Shown: positions 9,870-19,197 of the stretch, in pieces
How positions within the stretch are numbered: the first letter of the stretch is position 1
Layout: the number at the start of each line of letters is the position of its first letter
Source: Brachyspira murdochii DSM 12563
GTDB taxonomy: Bacteria > Spirochaetota > Brachyspiria > Brachyspirales > Brachyspiraceae
DNA: 64,000 bases
Direction: 5' to 3'
NCBI RefSeq assembly: GCF_000092845.1
Contig: NC_014150.1
Location: 2,417,510 to 2,481,509, forward strand
Notes under the pieces: generated by a model
What the model saw: the letters and a program-made list of their open reading frames with translations, nothing else
Told to the model about the DNA's origin: nothing
Database searches by the model: none
Position numbers and translations under genes: made by a program

Positions 9870-9963
9870 CATTCCCCGCCCTTTATACCTTCTTGTTTAA
9901 TTTAAATTTTCAATTTTATTTATATTTGATACTAATATATAAAAAGCATACCCGCCCAAGCTC
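9870..9963. other. Pair of GGGCGGG motifs in AT-rich gap
   Basis: On the minus strand GCTTGGGCGGGTATGC (9946-9961) and AAAGGGCGGGGAATG (9870-9884) share the core GGGCGGG followed closely by ATG and are about 70 bp apart. They contrast sharply with the A/T-only surroundings of the rpoD-lipoprotein gap. They may be remnants of a dispersed repeat or a decayed gene end. Confidence 0.35.
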
Positions 9964-9988
9964 TTTTAAATTTATGGATTTATACATG

Positions 9989-10017
9989 AAAAAAGGAGAC
10001 ATAAAAATGCCTCCTTT
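9989..10017 (-). terminator. rpoD terminator
   Basis: On the minus strand AAAGGAG pairs with CTCCTTT across a 12-nt loop and runs into TTTTTTC, 22 nt after the rpoD stop. Confidence 0.8.
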
Positions 10018-10038
10018 GAAATTTTTTTATTTATTATA

Positions 10039-11802
10039 TTAAGAATCAAGAAAATCTTTTAACTCTTTTTTCTTTGACTGAGCTCTTAAACGCCTTATAG
10101 CTTTAGCCTCTATCTGACGAATACGCTCTCTTGTAACCTTAAATACATATCCCACCTCTTCAAGAGTATGAGAATATCCGTCAACAAGTCCGAAACGCAT
10201 TCTTATAACTTTTTGCTCTCTATCTGGAAGACTATCTAGTATGGAGTCAATTTGCTTTCTTAAGATTTTGAAAGTAGTGATATTTTGAGGACTTTCAAAT
10301 TCTTTGTCTTCTATAAGTTCTCCTAATATAGTGTCCTCTTCATCGCCTATAGGAGCATTTAAAGATACAGGGTCTTTAGCTACATTTCTTACGCTTTTTA
10401 CTCTGCTTTCAGGCCAGCCTAATGCCTTTGCTATCTCCTGAATAGAAGGCTCTCTTCCATGCTGCTGCATATACTGTCTTAATACTCTTTGAACTTTATT
10501 AATCTGCTCTATCATATGAACAGGTACTCTTATAGTTCTAGCCTGATCGCTTATAGAACGTGTAATAGCCTGACGTATCCACCAAGTGGCATATGTAGAA
10601 AATTTATATCCTTTTTTATATTCAAATTTATCTACAGCCTTTATAAGACCAATATTTCCTTCCTGAACCAAATCAAAGAAATGAAGACCTCTATTAACAT
10701 ATTTTTTGGCTATAGCGATAACAAGTCTTAAATTAGCTTTAACTATATGATCTTTAGCCTGAGCTATCTTTCTTCTAGCAGAATCTATTTTACGTACCCA
10801 TTCCACCAAAGTTTCTTTATCAATACGTACTTCATCATAAATATCGGCCATACGTACTTGAGCTTTATGAAAACTTGTTATAACAGCTTCTATAGCTTCC
10901 GGAGTAATATTAAACTCATCTACAAGCCTTATATATATATCCTTATTTCCAGATTCTATTTCTTTATAGTAGTTTTCAAAGTCAGATATTTCTTTATAGT
11001 ATCTTTTTTTAAGTTTTTCAAAATATTCTTCTATTTGATTTATTCTATGAAGATAGAACTTTAGCTTTTCGGCTATTCTGTCTATTTCCATTCTGTTTAA
11101 TCTTACTTTTGTTAGAAGTTTAACAATATTTTCTTTAACCTCTTCCTGTTCTTTGGTAAGAGCTTTAATGGTTTTCTGAGTAGTAATCTTTTTAATTCTC
11201 TTATCCAAAGCAAGATACTTTTCAGCTAATGCTGTATACTCTTTTTCAAAGTTTTTGTATTTTCTTTCTAATTTTCTTTTTTCCTGAGTAGAAACATTGT
11301 AAATTCTAGGCGGCTCTAATATTTCATGTATAGAAACCTTTCCCGTCTGAACATTTTTAATGGTATTAAGCACTTCTCCTACAACAAGATGAGTATTAAG
11401 TATAATATTTTCAATTTCAGATTCTCCGGATTCGATTTTTTTGGAGTAATCTACTTCATCATCATGAGTAAGAAGGCTTACCTTTCCTATTTCTTTAAGA
11501 TAAAGTCTTATAGGATCATCATTATTTCCGACTTTATCTTCTACATGTATAAACTTAGCAGTATCATCAATTTTATTCTGATTTTTGGAAAGGCTTTCAA
11601 ACTCCCTTTTGTCTTCAACAATTACAATCTTTCTTGCATTTAATAATTGAAAAAGTATATCCATTACATCAGTATCCATATTGTCTATGGCACCATTAAT
11701 CTCTTTGAAGGTAAGATATTTGTTGGCATTACCTTTTTCAAGTAATTTTCTAATCTTTTCATTGTTTTTAATCAAAAGATCGCAATCTTCTTCTGTCATC
11801 AT
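10039..11802 (-). CDS. rpoD: RNA polymerase primary sigma factor (sigma-70/RpoD)
   Basis: 587 aa. After an N-terminal region 1.1-like part come region 1.2 (DDPIRLYLKEIGKVSLL), a long charged non-conserved region, region 2 (NLRLVIAIAKKYVNRGLHFFDLVQEGNIGLIKAVDKFEY, FSTYATWWIRQAI), region 3 and region 4.2 (EEVGYVFKVTRERIRQIEAKAIRRLR). Region 2.4/4.2 residues are canonical, which agrees with the TTGACA/TATAAT promoters seen throughout the window. ATGA overlap with dnaG gives the primase-sigma pair of the macromolecular synthesis operon. Confidence 0.97.
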   Translation of the reverse strand: MMTEEDCDLLIKNNEKIRKLLEKGNANKYLTFKEINGAIDNMDTDVMDILFQLLNARKIVIVEDKREFESLSKNQNKIDDTAKFIHVEDKVGNNDDPIRLYLKEIGKVSLLTHDDEVDYSKKIESGESEIENIILNTHLVVGEVLNTIKNVQTGKVSIHEILEPPRIYNVSTQEKRKLERKYKNFEKEYTALAEKYLALDKRIKKITTQKTIKALTKEQEEVKENIVKLLTKVRLNRMEIDRIAEKLKFYLHRINQIEEYFEKLKKRYYKEISDFENYYKEIESGNKDIYIRLVDEFNITPEAIEAVITSFHKAQVRMADIYDEVRIDKETLVEWVRKIDSARRKIAQAKDHIVKANLRLVIAIAKKYVNRGLHFFDLVQEGNIGLIKAVDKFEYKKGYKFSTYATWWIRQAITRSISDQARTIRVPVHMIEQINKVQRVLRQYMQQHGREPSIQEIAKALGWPESRVKSVRNVAKDPVSLNAPIGDEEDTILGELIEDKEFESPQNITTFKILRKQIDSILDSLPDREQKVIRMRFGLVDGYSHTLEEVGYVFKVTRERIRQIEAKAIRRLRAQSKKKELKDFLDS

Positions 11803-13619
11803 AAATCACTTCCTTGATGTAATTTTTCTTTTTGCTTATTAAGTAAATGTATTTCGCGTGCTTTTTCACAAATAGCCTCAAACCCATCATTTAATGAATG
11901 ATTATTTATTATTTCCATTCTCTTAGAGTCTATATCGCCGCTTTTAATTTTAATAATAAGCTCCTCCAATTTTTCATATATGTTTTCGCTGTATAGTTTC
12001 TTCCTGCTTAAAATCTGATTGGCTATATGCTCATTTCCAAGTATATTAAGAGCATCTTCTACGCTTGCTTCTTTATTAAGAGTTAAGAGTCTTATATAAA
12101 ATTCCCTTGTTATATCTTTCTTAATAAGATCTACACTAATTTCTCTTTCAGCCTCTTTAATTAAAGAAGGATTCAAAGCAAGTAAGTATATTAAACTATT
12201 TTCATAGTAAAATTTATTGTCTGTATTATTTTTTATTATTTTTCTGTTATCATTATAGGAAACATTATGATTTGTTTTCTGCGTGCGTAAATAATCCTTG
12301 TTAAGAGCCTCCCTATCTACAGAAAGTTTAGAAGCTATATGAGAAATTATCATCTGCTTCTCTGTTTCGCTTTTTACAACGTCCAAATATCTATAAAAGC
12401 TGTTAATAATCATTAGCTTTTCTTCTATAGAAAGAGAAGAGATTTCTTTTTTTACTTCTGTTTCTATAATATAATCGTACCAATGCAATCTATTATTATA
12501 TAGTATATCAAACCGCTTTTTATCATAAACTGTAAAAAATTCATCTAAATCTTTGGTTTCTTTTATAGAAAGTATAGTCAATTTTAAATCAAACTTCAAT
12601 AGTGTAAGTATAGCCGCTTTGGCCGCCTTTATACCAGCCTCATCACTGTCCAAAGCTAGTACTACATTACTAGTATATCTTTTTATTTCTTTGGCATGCT
12701 CTTCTGTTATAGCTGTTCCAAGAGTACCAACTACATTTTTTATACCCATTTTGTGGCAGGCTATAGTATCCATATACCCCTCTACAAGCATAATTTCGTC
12801 CTGCTTCATTATATAGGATTTTGCTATATTTATACCGTACAGAGAGGATTTCTTTTTGAATATTAAACTTTCCTTTGAGTTTAGATATTTTGGTTCTTTT
12901 CCATCTATACTTCTTCCTCCAAAACCTATTACTTCTTCTCTTTCATTAATAATAGGGAACATTATTCTATTAACAAATGTATCATAATAGTGATTAGGAT
13001 TATTTTTGCTTACACTAGCAAGACCTAATATATGCATATTGTTAATAGTAATTTTATTTTCAGATAATGCATCAATAAGGGCATTCCAGCTTGGAGGGGC
13101 ATATCCTATTTTAAACTCTTTTATAATGCTGAATGGTATTTTTCTTTTTTTAAGGTATTTTTCAGCTTCTTTATAAAAATAATTGCCGTTTTTATCTTTT
13201 AAAAGCAGAGTTTTACCGAAAAAATTGCAGGCTATTCTGTTAATTCTTCTGCTTTCTAAGTATATTTTGTCCTTTTTTGAGGATTTAGCCGAGAAGAAAT
13301 CGGTAACATCTACAGAGAACCTCTTTCCAAGATACTCTATAGCCTCTTTAAAAGACATATTTTCTTTTTCTTTTAGGTATGTTATAACATTGCCCTTAGC
13401 TCCGCAGGTGAAACATTTATACACACCTTTATCATCATCAACAGACATAGAAGGATTAGTTTCCTGTCCGTCTTTATGAAAAGGACATTGAACTGTATAT
13501 TTGTTTCCGCCTCTTGAAACTACTTTATATTTATCTCTCAAAATATCAATAAGAGATACCCTAGACAATAAATTATTTAATTTTCCTATAAATAAATTAT
13601 CCACAGCACATAAACTCAA
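11799..13619 (-). CDS. dnaG: DNA primase
   Basis: 606 aa. The N-terminal zinc-binding domain has C45, H48, C69 and C72 (CPFH...CFTC). The TOPRIM catalytic core follows with VEGYMD (about residue 280) and DSDEAG (about 326). The C-terminal helicase-binding region is lysine-rich and divergent, as usual. It synthesises RNA primers at the replication fork with the DnaB helicase. The stop overlaps the rpoD start as ATGA; AAGGAAG in the dnaG tail is the rpoD SD. Confidence 0.97.
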   Translation of the reverse strand: MSLCAVDNLFIGKLNNLLSRVSLIDILRDKYKVVSRGGNKYTVQCPFHKDGQETNPSMSVDDDKGVYKCFTCGAKGNVITYLKEKENMSFKEAIEYLGKRFSVDVTDFFSAKSSKKDKIYLESRRINRIACNFFGKTLLLKDKNGNYFYKEAEKYLKKRKIPFSIIKEFKIGYAPPSWNALIDALSENKITINNMHILGLASVSKNNPNHYYDTFVNRIMFPIINEREEVIGFGGRSIDGKEPKYLNSKESLIFKKKSSLYGINIAKSYIMKQDEIMLVEGYMDTIACHKMGIKNVVGTLGTAITEEHAKEIKRYTSNVVLALDSDEAGIKAAKAAILTLLKFDLKLTILSIKETKDLDEFFTVYDKKRFDILYNNRLHWYDYIIETEVKKEISSLSIEEKLMIINSFYRYLDVVKSETEKQMIISHIASKLSVDREALNKDYLRTQKTNHNVSYNDNRKIIKNNTDNKFYYENSLIYLLALNPSLIKEAEREISVDLIKKDITREFYIRLLTLNKEASVEDALNILGNEHIANQILSRKKLYSENIYEKLEELIIKIKSGDIDSKRMEIINNHSLNDGFEAICEKAREIHLLNKQKEKLHQGSDL

Positions 13620-13690
13620 AATATTATCTATATATTAATCGGATATAGATATTAAAAAATACATGTTATACCCATAAATAAATATAGACA

Positions 13691-13718
13691 AATATAAAAA
13701 TATTTTAAAAAAAGTCAA
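13691..13718 (-). promoter_or_regulatory. dnaG-rpoD promoter
   Basis: On the minus strand TTGACT (13713-13718), 16 bp, TATATT (13691-13696), about 70 nt upstream of the dnaG start. Confidence 0.5.
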
Positions 13719-13784
13719 GCAATTATACTTTAAAAAAATAAAAAAAATGTAATTACAATTCAATTTATTTTACATATTTATTGC

Positions 13785-13815
13785 TTGACAAAATTATTTT
13801 TTTTATTATTATAAT
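13785..13815 (+). promoter_or_regulatory. Promoter of the 13842 gene cluster
   Basis: TTGACA (13785-13790) and TATAAT (13810-13815) are both perfect hexamers but 19 bp apart, slightly long. They precede the GTG start at 13842 with GGGG ahead of it. Confidence 0.55.
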
Positions 13816-13841
13816 GAGAACATCTTTTTTGGGGAAATATT

Positions 13842-14888
13842 GTGATTAATTATTTTGAAAAGAGCGAGAGAAGAAGAAGGATCTTAAACAATATAAAATC
13901 AAAGAGGATTATTATAGATAAATTTCATATACCTCTTGGCATAGTTCCAAGTGAATATGCTTACCCCATGGAAGGGACAAAGATAGAATTAAAAAATACT
14001 AATAATGGAGATATCTATACATATAGAATATCAGTATCAGCAGAGAAAATCTATTCTCTTTATTTAAAGCTTCTGAAACTTTTTCCGTCATATGGAACTA
14101 TTGTTATAGAACGTATAAGCGAGGATATAAACAGAAATTTTGATGTTCTTATGAGCGATCCTGATATTTCATTAAATGAGATAAGAAAAGTATTTAAAAA
14201 GTATAATGAGCTTTGGGTTGAATGCGGTTTTGTAGGGTTTGGTGTTATAGATGAGCTTACCGAATTTGAGATTTTTATAAATTTGGATAAAGAAATAGAG
14301 ATTAACACTACATATAAAAACATGAGAAAGATTAACCGCATACTTGATTCTTATAAACTTCTTAATGACGATGTTTCATTTATGAGCGATTATGAGCATC
14401 TTCATTATTCATTATCTTCTATAGCAGCAGATTACGGCTGTTCTGAAACTGATGAATATATATTTGATTACTATGATATTATAAATAATCTTAAATCAAT
14501 ATATGGCTTTACAACTATTAACTTAAATGAGAATGATAAGATAATTAAAGCTCCTAAATGGTGGAATGTTACTGTTAAGGGACTTGGTAAATGTCAGAAA
14601 AGAACTTTTATATCTACATATTATATAGTTGCAAATACAATAGAAGAGATGGAAACTTTAATAGATGAAAAGATGAAAGATATAAATGTGGATTATTATT
14701 ATATTTATGATTTTTATAATGTTGATCCTAAAAATTATAATTATGAAAGTGTGAATGTTACAAATATACATAATATATCTTTTGAGAAAGCTCCGTTTGG
14801 AATATGGGCTCAGTCTGATGTATTTATATGTAAGGTAAAAAATATAGCATCATATTATATTAATAAGAATTATGCAAGAACATATTGA
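13842..14888 (+). CDS. Uncharacterised conserved-looking protein next to Nudix hydrolase
   Basis: 348 aa from a GTG start. No signal peptide or membrane segments; rich in Ile, Glu, Asn and Tyr; soluble and probably cytoplasmic. No family recognised. Two halves are visible: residues ~20-160, ending in acidic strands (GVIDELTEFEIFINLDKEIEI), and ~160-348 with WWNVTVKGLGKCQKRTFISTYYIVANTIEEMETLIDE, a possible alpha/beta domain. It overlaps the downstream Nudix gene by 17 nt, so the two are very likely co-translated and may share a pathway. Confidence 0.7.
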   Translation: MINYFEKSERRRRILNNIKSKRIIIDKFHIPLGIVPSEYAYPMEGTKIELKNTNNGDIYTYRISVSAEKIYSLYLKLLKLFPSYGTIVIERISEDINRNFDVLMSDPDISLNEIRKVFKKYNELWVECGFVGFGVIDELTEFEIFINLDKEIEINTTYKNMRKINRILDSYKLLNDDVSFMSDYEHLHYSLSSIAADYGCSETDEYIFDYYDIINNLKSIYGFTTINLNENDKIIKAPKWWNVTVKGLGKCQKRTFISTYYIVANTIEEMETLIDEKMKDINVDYYYIYDFYNVDPKNYNYESVNVTNIHNISFEKAPFGIWAQSDVFICKVKNIASYYINKNYARTY

Positions 14889-15438
14889 TAATAATTTTCA
14901 AAAAGCGTTAAAATTGAAAGAACATATTAAATATCAATTTAAATATTGCCCTTACTGTGGAGCAAAAGATTCTTTTATTTTTAATGATATAAAGATTTTT
15001 AAATGCTCAAAATGCCAAAGAACTTACTTTGTTAATCCTGCATCTGCTGTAGGGGTTATAATAGAAACTCCTATAGGCATAGTGTTTGTTGAAAGAGGAA
15101 TTGAACCTAAAAAAGGTTATATAGATATGCCGGGCGGATTCTGCGAGCCTTATGAAAGAGTGGAAGATACTGCCATTAGAGAAATATTTGAAGAGACTAG
15201 TATTAAATTAGATAATATACATTTTCTTATGAGCGGCTCAAATGAATATATATACGAAGGGATTATGTATGTTACTTCTGATTTATTTTTTTATTCAAAA
15301 TTAGATTATGTGCCTGAAGTTATGGCTAATGATGATGCTGTTAATGTTGCATTTATTAAAAGAGAAGATATTGACATGAAAAAGATAGCATTTGAATCGG
15401 CTAAAGAGGCTTTACTCTATTATATAAAAAATTATTAA
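14872..15438 (+). CDS. Nudix hydrolase with N-terminal zinc ribbon
   Basis: 188 aa. CPYCG...CSKCQ (about residues 24-46) is a zinc ribbon. The Nudix box runs from GGFCEPYERVEDTA into IREIFEETSI, giving G-x5-E-x7-REUxEE with Ser instead of Gly near the end. The family hydrolyses nucleoside diphosphate-X compounds using Mg or Mn at the RE..EE glutamates. The NudC motif SQPWPFPxS is absent, so NADH pyrophosphatase is not indicated. It overlaps the previous gene; the substrate is unknown. Confidence 0.85.
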   Translation: MQEHIDNNFQKALKLKEHIKYQFKYCPYCGAKDSFIFNDIKIFKCSKCQRTYFVNPASAVGVIIETPIGIVFVERGIEPKKGYIDMPGGFCEPYERVEDTAIREIFEETSIKLDNIHFLMSGSNEYIYEGIMYVTSDLFFYSKLDYVPEVMANDDAVNVAFIKREDIDMKKIAFESAKEALLYYIKNY

Positions 15439-15488
15439 ATATTTAAAAAATAGTTTTGATTATAAGAATTGATTAATATTATAAAAAT

Positions 15489-16013
15489 ATGATAAATAAG
15501 AAACAGATTTTAGAATTAATACTTGCTTCATTTACAGCTGTTTTTTTGGCGGCATTTATTAGAATATTTTTTTTTGATACTTATATAGTTACAAATAAAT
15601 CTATGGAGCCTACTTTTTTTGAAGGGGATCAGATACTGCTTTTAAAAAAGAATTTTATATTTAATAAAGTGAAAAATTTTGATGTAATTGTATTTGAATA
15701 TAATAACAGCAATTTGGTAAAAAGAGTTATAGGAAAAGAAGGAGATAAGGTAGAAATTAGAGACGGAGGGCTTTATTTGAATGATAATCTTATAGAGCAT
15801 GAATATTATATATTTTCAGATGATGATGACGGGCTTTATATTGTAGGAAGTAATCAGTATTTTGTTTTGGGGGATAATATTAAATTAAGTGAAGACAGCA
15901 GATATTTTGGTTTTATAGATGAAAATACTATAAAAGGTCAGGTTATATTAATATTCAGCCCTAAAAGCAGATTTCAATTATTCAGTAATATATTCCATAA
16001 ATATAATGAGTGA
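15489..16013 (+). CDS. lepB: Signal peptidase I
   Basis: 174 aa with one N-terminal membrane anchor (residues ~8-28). NKSMEPT contains the catalytic serine (S38), LVKRVIG the catalytic lysine (K78), and VLGDN with SEDSRYFG forms the conserved boxes D and E. Removes signal peptides of exported proteins. It is a short, single-anchor form like Gram-positive SipS. 50 nt follow the Nudix stop; probably the same transcript. Confidence 0.93.
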   Translation: MINKKQILELILASFTAVFLAAFIRIFFFDTYIVTNKSMEPTFFEGDQILLLKKNFIFNKVKNFDVIVFEYNNSNLVKRVIGKEGDKVEIRDGGLYLNDNLIEHEYYIFSDDDDGLYIVGSNQYFVLGDNIKLSEDSRYFGFIDENTIKGQVILIFSPKSRFQLFSNIFHKYNE

Positions 16014-16068
16014 TACTATAATATTTATATAATAAAGTCATTCTAATAACTTGATACTTTTTTGGCAA

Positions 16069-16398
16069 TTATACAAATACTACCTGAACCAAGAACATAT
16101 AAATTATAGTACCTGCTCCTATACTTATCAGCACATTTCTCTTTATTATATGCAAAATTATTATAATTGTTATTGATATTAATTCTGGTAAGGCATAAGG
16201 AAATTTTATAATATTTATTTCTTTCAAACAATATATTACAAGAAGTGATATCATAGAGTAGGGCAGCATCTTTCCTAAGAACTTTATATATTTACTTTCA
16301 GATAATGATTTATTTATTATAATAAAGGGAAGAAACCTTAAAGAAGCGGTTCCTATTACAATCATCAAAGCTGTTATAAATATTTCTTTATTATTCAT
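16069..16398 (-). CDS. azlD: AzlD-family branched-chain amino acid transport protein
   Basis: 109 aa with three to four membrane helices and the SLRFLPFIIINKS N-terminal motif of AzlD. AzlC and AzlD together make an exporter for branched-chain amino acids and analogues. The start overlaps azlC by 4 nt (ATGA). Confidence 0.88.
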   Translation of the reverse strand: MNNKEIFITALMIVIGTASLRFLPFIIINKSLSESKYIKFLGKMLPYSMISLLVIYCLKEINIIKFPYALPELISITIIIILHIIKRNVLISIGAGTIIYMFLVQVVFV

Positions 16399-17105
16399 AT
16401 ATTATTTCCGTCTTCATTATATTTGTAAATAATACTTATAGCGATAAATATTAATATCATAGCAAGTATTATAAATATATTAGTTTTAAATATTAAAATA
16501 GGTACAGAACATAAAAGTCCAACCAAAGCACCTCTATGATCTTTACTTTCAAGCCATTGTTCTGTAAATATTACAACAAATAAAGCAGTCAAAACAAAAT
16601 CAAACCCTTTAGTATTGAAAGTTATAAATGATCCTATCAAACAGCCAAGCAATGTTCCTATATTCCAGTAACAGTAATTCATAAATGATACAAAAAAGAA
16701 AAATGCTTTTTTATTAATGTTTTCAGGTATATTATGCGAGCAAACTATAGAAAAAGTTTCATCGCTTAATGAAAATATTAGAAACGGCTTTAATATTCCT
16801 ATAGATTTATATTTAGAAGCCATAGATATGCCGTAGAACGCCACTCTTGAATTAACCATTAATGTTAGCACTAATGCATATAATGGATTAAATGGTGCTA
16901 AAAATAGATAATTAATAGCCGTATACTGCATACTTCCGCAATATGCAAACAAACTTAAAAATACAGCAAGAGAAGTATCAAATCCCTTTGACTTCATAAG
17001 TATTCCATAAGCCATACCTAAAAATATATATCCTATAAGTACAGGTATTGTTATTGGAAATGCGTATTTTAATGCTGAAATTAAATTATGTTTTTTAGTA
17101 TTCAT
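16395..17105 (-). CDS. azlC: AzlC-family branched-chain amino acid exporter subunit
   Basis: 236 aa, strongly hydrophobic with about six helices. FPITIPVLIGYIFLGMAYG, YCGSMQYTAINYL and SRVAFYGISMASKYK are AzlC signatures. Paired with azlD by a 4-nt overlap. Member of the inner-membrane LIV-E exporter family. Confidence 0.92.
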   Translation of the reverse strand: MNTKKHNLISALKYAFPITIPVLIGYIFLGMAYGILMKSKGFDTSLAVFLSLFAYCGSMQYTAINYLFLAPFNPLYALVLTLMVNSRVAFYGISMASKYKSIGILKPFLIFSLSDETFSIVCSHNIPENINKKAFFFFVSFMNYCYWNIGTLLGCLIGSFITFNTKGFDFVLTALFVVIFTEQWLESKDHRGALVGLLCSVPILIFKTNIFIILAMILIFIAISIIYKYNEDGNNI

Positions 17106-17185
17106 ATTTTTTATAGTCTTAGTATTTTATGTTATATCAAAAAAATAATAGGATAATAAAAAAAATATTTATGTCAATATTATTT

Positions 17186-17923
17186 TTATAATTTTGATTT
17201 TATATTTTTTACCTTTTCTTCATCTGTATATTTTATACTAAACTCTGAAGCCCTTAAAGGAGTACCCATAAATACATTTTCGTTCCTATACTGCATAATA
17301 CTTGCTGCTGTTTTATTTGCTGTCATATGATATTCATTAGCTTTTAGAGTGTCTTTTATATATTCAATATTTCTTTCATTTATTCCGCTTCCGGGCATTA
17401 TTATTATTTTATCATTATATTTTGAAATTAATTCTTTTAATTTGATTATACCGCTCATAACATTAGCCTCACCTCCAGAAGTGAGTATTCTCTCAAAACC
17501 AATGGATATTATATCTTCACATGATTTATTTAAATCACAGCTTACATCTATTGCCCTATGAAAAGTAGCTTTACCGCTTCCCCATAACTCTAATAATTTA
17601 GAGCATCTTTCTTTATCAACATTTCCTTCTTTTGTAAGTATGCCGAATACTATGCCGTCAATTTTTAATTCTTTTATGAGTTTTATTTCTCTTTTCATTA
17701 TTTCAAACTCTGTATCATCATAGCAGAAATCTCCGCCTCTAGGACGCACCATTGCATATATTGGTATATTTACTTTTTCTCTTGCTAATTCCAAAACACC
17801 ATAACTAGGAGTTGTGCCTCCTTCAAACATATTTACGCAAAGCTCAAGTCTATTAGCCCCTCCTTTTTCAGCATTTATACATGACTCTACAGAATCGACG
17901 CATATTTCTATTTTGGTATTCAT
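17186..17923 (-). CDS. cutC: CutC family protein
   Basis: 245-aa TIM-barrel protein. The opening IEICVDSVESCINAEKGGANRLELC and VRPRGGDFCYDDTEFEIM are characteristic of CutC. Historically called copper homeostasis protein; the true function in bacteria is unsettled. Single gene, divergent from the 18036 gene. Confidence 0.93.
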   Translation of the reverse strand: MNTKIEICVDSVESCINAEKGGANRLELCVNMFEGGTTPSYGVLELAREKVNIPIYAMVRPRGGDFCYDDTEFEIMKREIKLIKELKIDGIVFGILTKEGNVDKERCSKLLELWGSGKATFHRAIDVSCDLNKSCEDIISIGFERILTSGGEANVMSGIIKLKELISKYNDKIIIMPGSGINERNIEYIKDTLKANEYHMTANKTAASIMQYRNENVFMGTPLRASEFSIKYTDEEKVKNIKSKL

Positions 17924-18035
17924 AATAATGCTCTTTATAAATTAATTAAAACATATAGATTATACTAGAAATTTGCTAATTGTCAAAATATATTATATAA
18001 TACCCCACATCTATTTTATAATAAGGATTAGGTTT

Positions 18036-19127
18036 ATGAAAAAAATATTTATAATGTTATTACTTAATATAATATACATATCTGCTTTTGCTGATACCAC
18101 TAATATAACAAAGCATTTATTTTTTACTCTTGAAGGAAGCATTGATAAATATCCTATTACAATAAATATACATATTACAAATCCTGATAATATTACAGAA
18201 AATAAAAAGTCTAATATATACGGATATTATAAATACAATAATGTTAATACTCCAATACCTATAATCGGAGAAATGGATAAAAATACTATTAAATTTACTG
18301 CCTTTGATTATGATAATTCTAATAAAAAAGAAGAATTCAGCTTTAAAATAAATAGTAGTCAGTTAAATAATATTATTAATTTAGGAAACGGCAAAAAGAA
18401 TATTAATTTAAAAGGAAGCTGGCAAAATAACAATAAAAAATTAAGCTGTAATATAGAAACTGTAAAACCTTTAGGAGATAAAATACATACTGTTTATGAT
18501 ATATCTGTTTCTAAAGAATTTAAAGATAATACTTATGGTTTATCTGCACTTTATATAGAAAATTTAAAATCATCTATATATGAAGGTAAAATCATAAACA
18601 AAATAAACAATACCAATGAAATGATAAAAAAAATTAATGATGATATTGCTAAAGTAAATCTTAATGATGAAGAAATTTTTTACGAAGTTAATTTTTATAA
18701 TTTTTATAACAATTTTTTTAATGATAATATTTTATGTTTTACAAGCAGTACAGAATACTATTATGGAGGAGCATATCCTGATACTGCAATATCACATTTT
18801 ACATTAGATATTAATAAATTAGAAATAAAAATATTAACTTTATCAGATTTCGTAAATGACAGCGATAAATTTAGAAAAGCTTTGCAAAGCGAAATAGATA
18901 AATATTATAAAGAAATTGGAGAAGATGATTTTACTGTTGATGTGATAAATAAATCTGATAGTTATTATGCAGAAAATTTAATGTCAAGAAATATTTCAAT
19001 TAGTAGATATTTTGAAGGTATTAGTTTACATATAAGATTTGAACTTTCTCATGCTGTTAGAGCACTTGATGATTTTAAAATATCTTTTGAAAAATTAAAG
19101 CCTTATTTAAAAAATAATATTTACTGA
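18036..19127 (+). CDS. Exported DUF3298-like protein
   Basis: 363 aa from ATG 18036, chosen over an earlier in-frame start because AAGGA precedes it and MKKIFIMLLLNIIYISAFA is a clean signal peptide. The C-terminal half (YYGGAYPDTAISHFTLDINK, ILTLSDFVND, ISLHIRFELSHAV) matches the pattern of the DUF3298/RsiV-type domain (GGAxP, LSDLF). Probably periplasmic, with no catalytic residues recognised. The N-terminal half is a beta-rich region of unknown role. Confidence 0.7.
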   Translation: MKKIFIMLLLNIIYISAFADTTNITKHLFFTLEGSIDKYPITINIHITNPDNITENKKSNIYGYYKYNNVNTPIPIIGEMDKNTIKFTAFDYDNSNKKEEFSFKINSSQLNNIINLGNGKKNINLKGSWQNNNKKLSCNIETVKPLGDKIHTVYDISVSKEFKDNTYGLSALYIENLKSSIYEGKIINKINNTNEMIKKINDDIAKVNLNDEEIFYEVNFYNFYNNFFNDNILCFTSSTEYYYGGAYPDTAISHFTLDINKLEIKILTLSDFVNDSDKFRKALQSEIDKYYKEIGEDDFTVDVINKSDSYYAENLMSRNISISRYFEGISLHIRFELSHAVRALDDFKISFEKLKPYLKNNIY

Positions 19128-19162
19128 TTATTATTGCTATTTTAATAATAAATAATCAAAAC

Positions 19163-19191
19163 TTTACTTTTATAGTTATTTTTTGTATAAT
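19163..19191 (+). promoter_or_regulatory. Rpn gene promoter, apparently leaderless
   Basis: TTTACT (19163-19168), 17 bp, TATAAT (19186-19191), with the ATG at 19198, where transcription would begin. No SD is present. Confidence 0.5.
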
Positions 19192-19197
19192 AGTATT

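Noticed and set aside
16043-16231. 62-codon minus-strand ORF
   Set aside because: Other-frame shadow of azlD, which has clear family motifs and the ATGA overlap with azlC.
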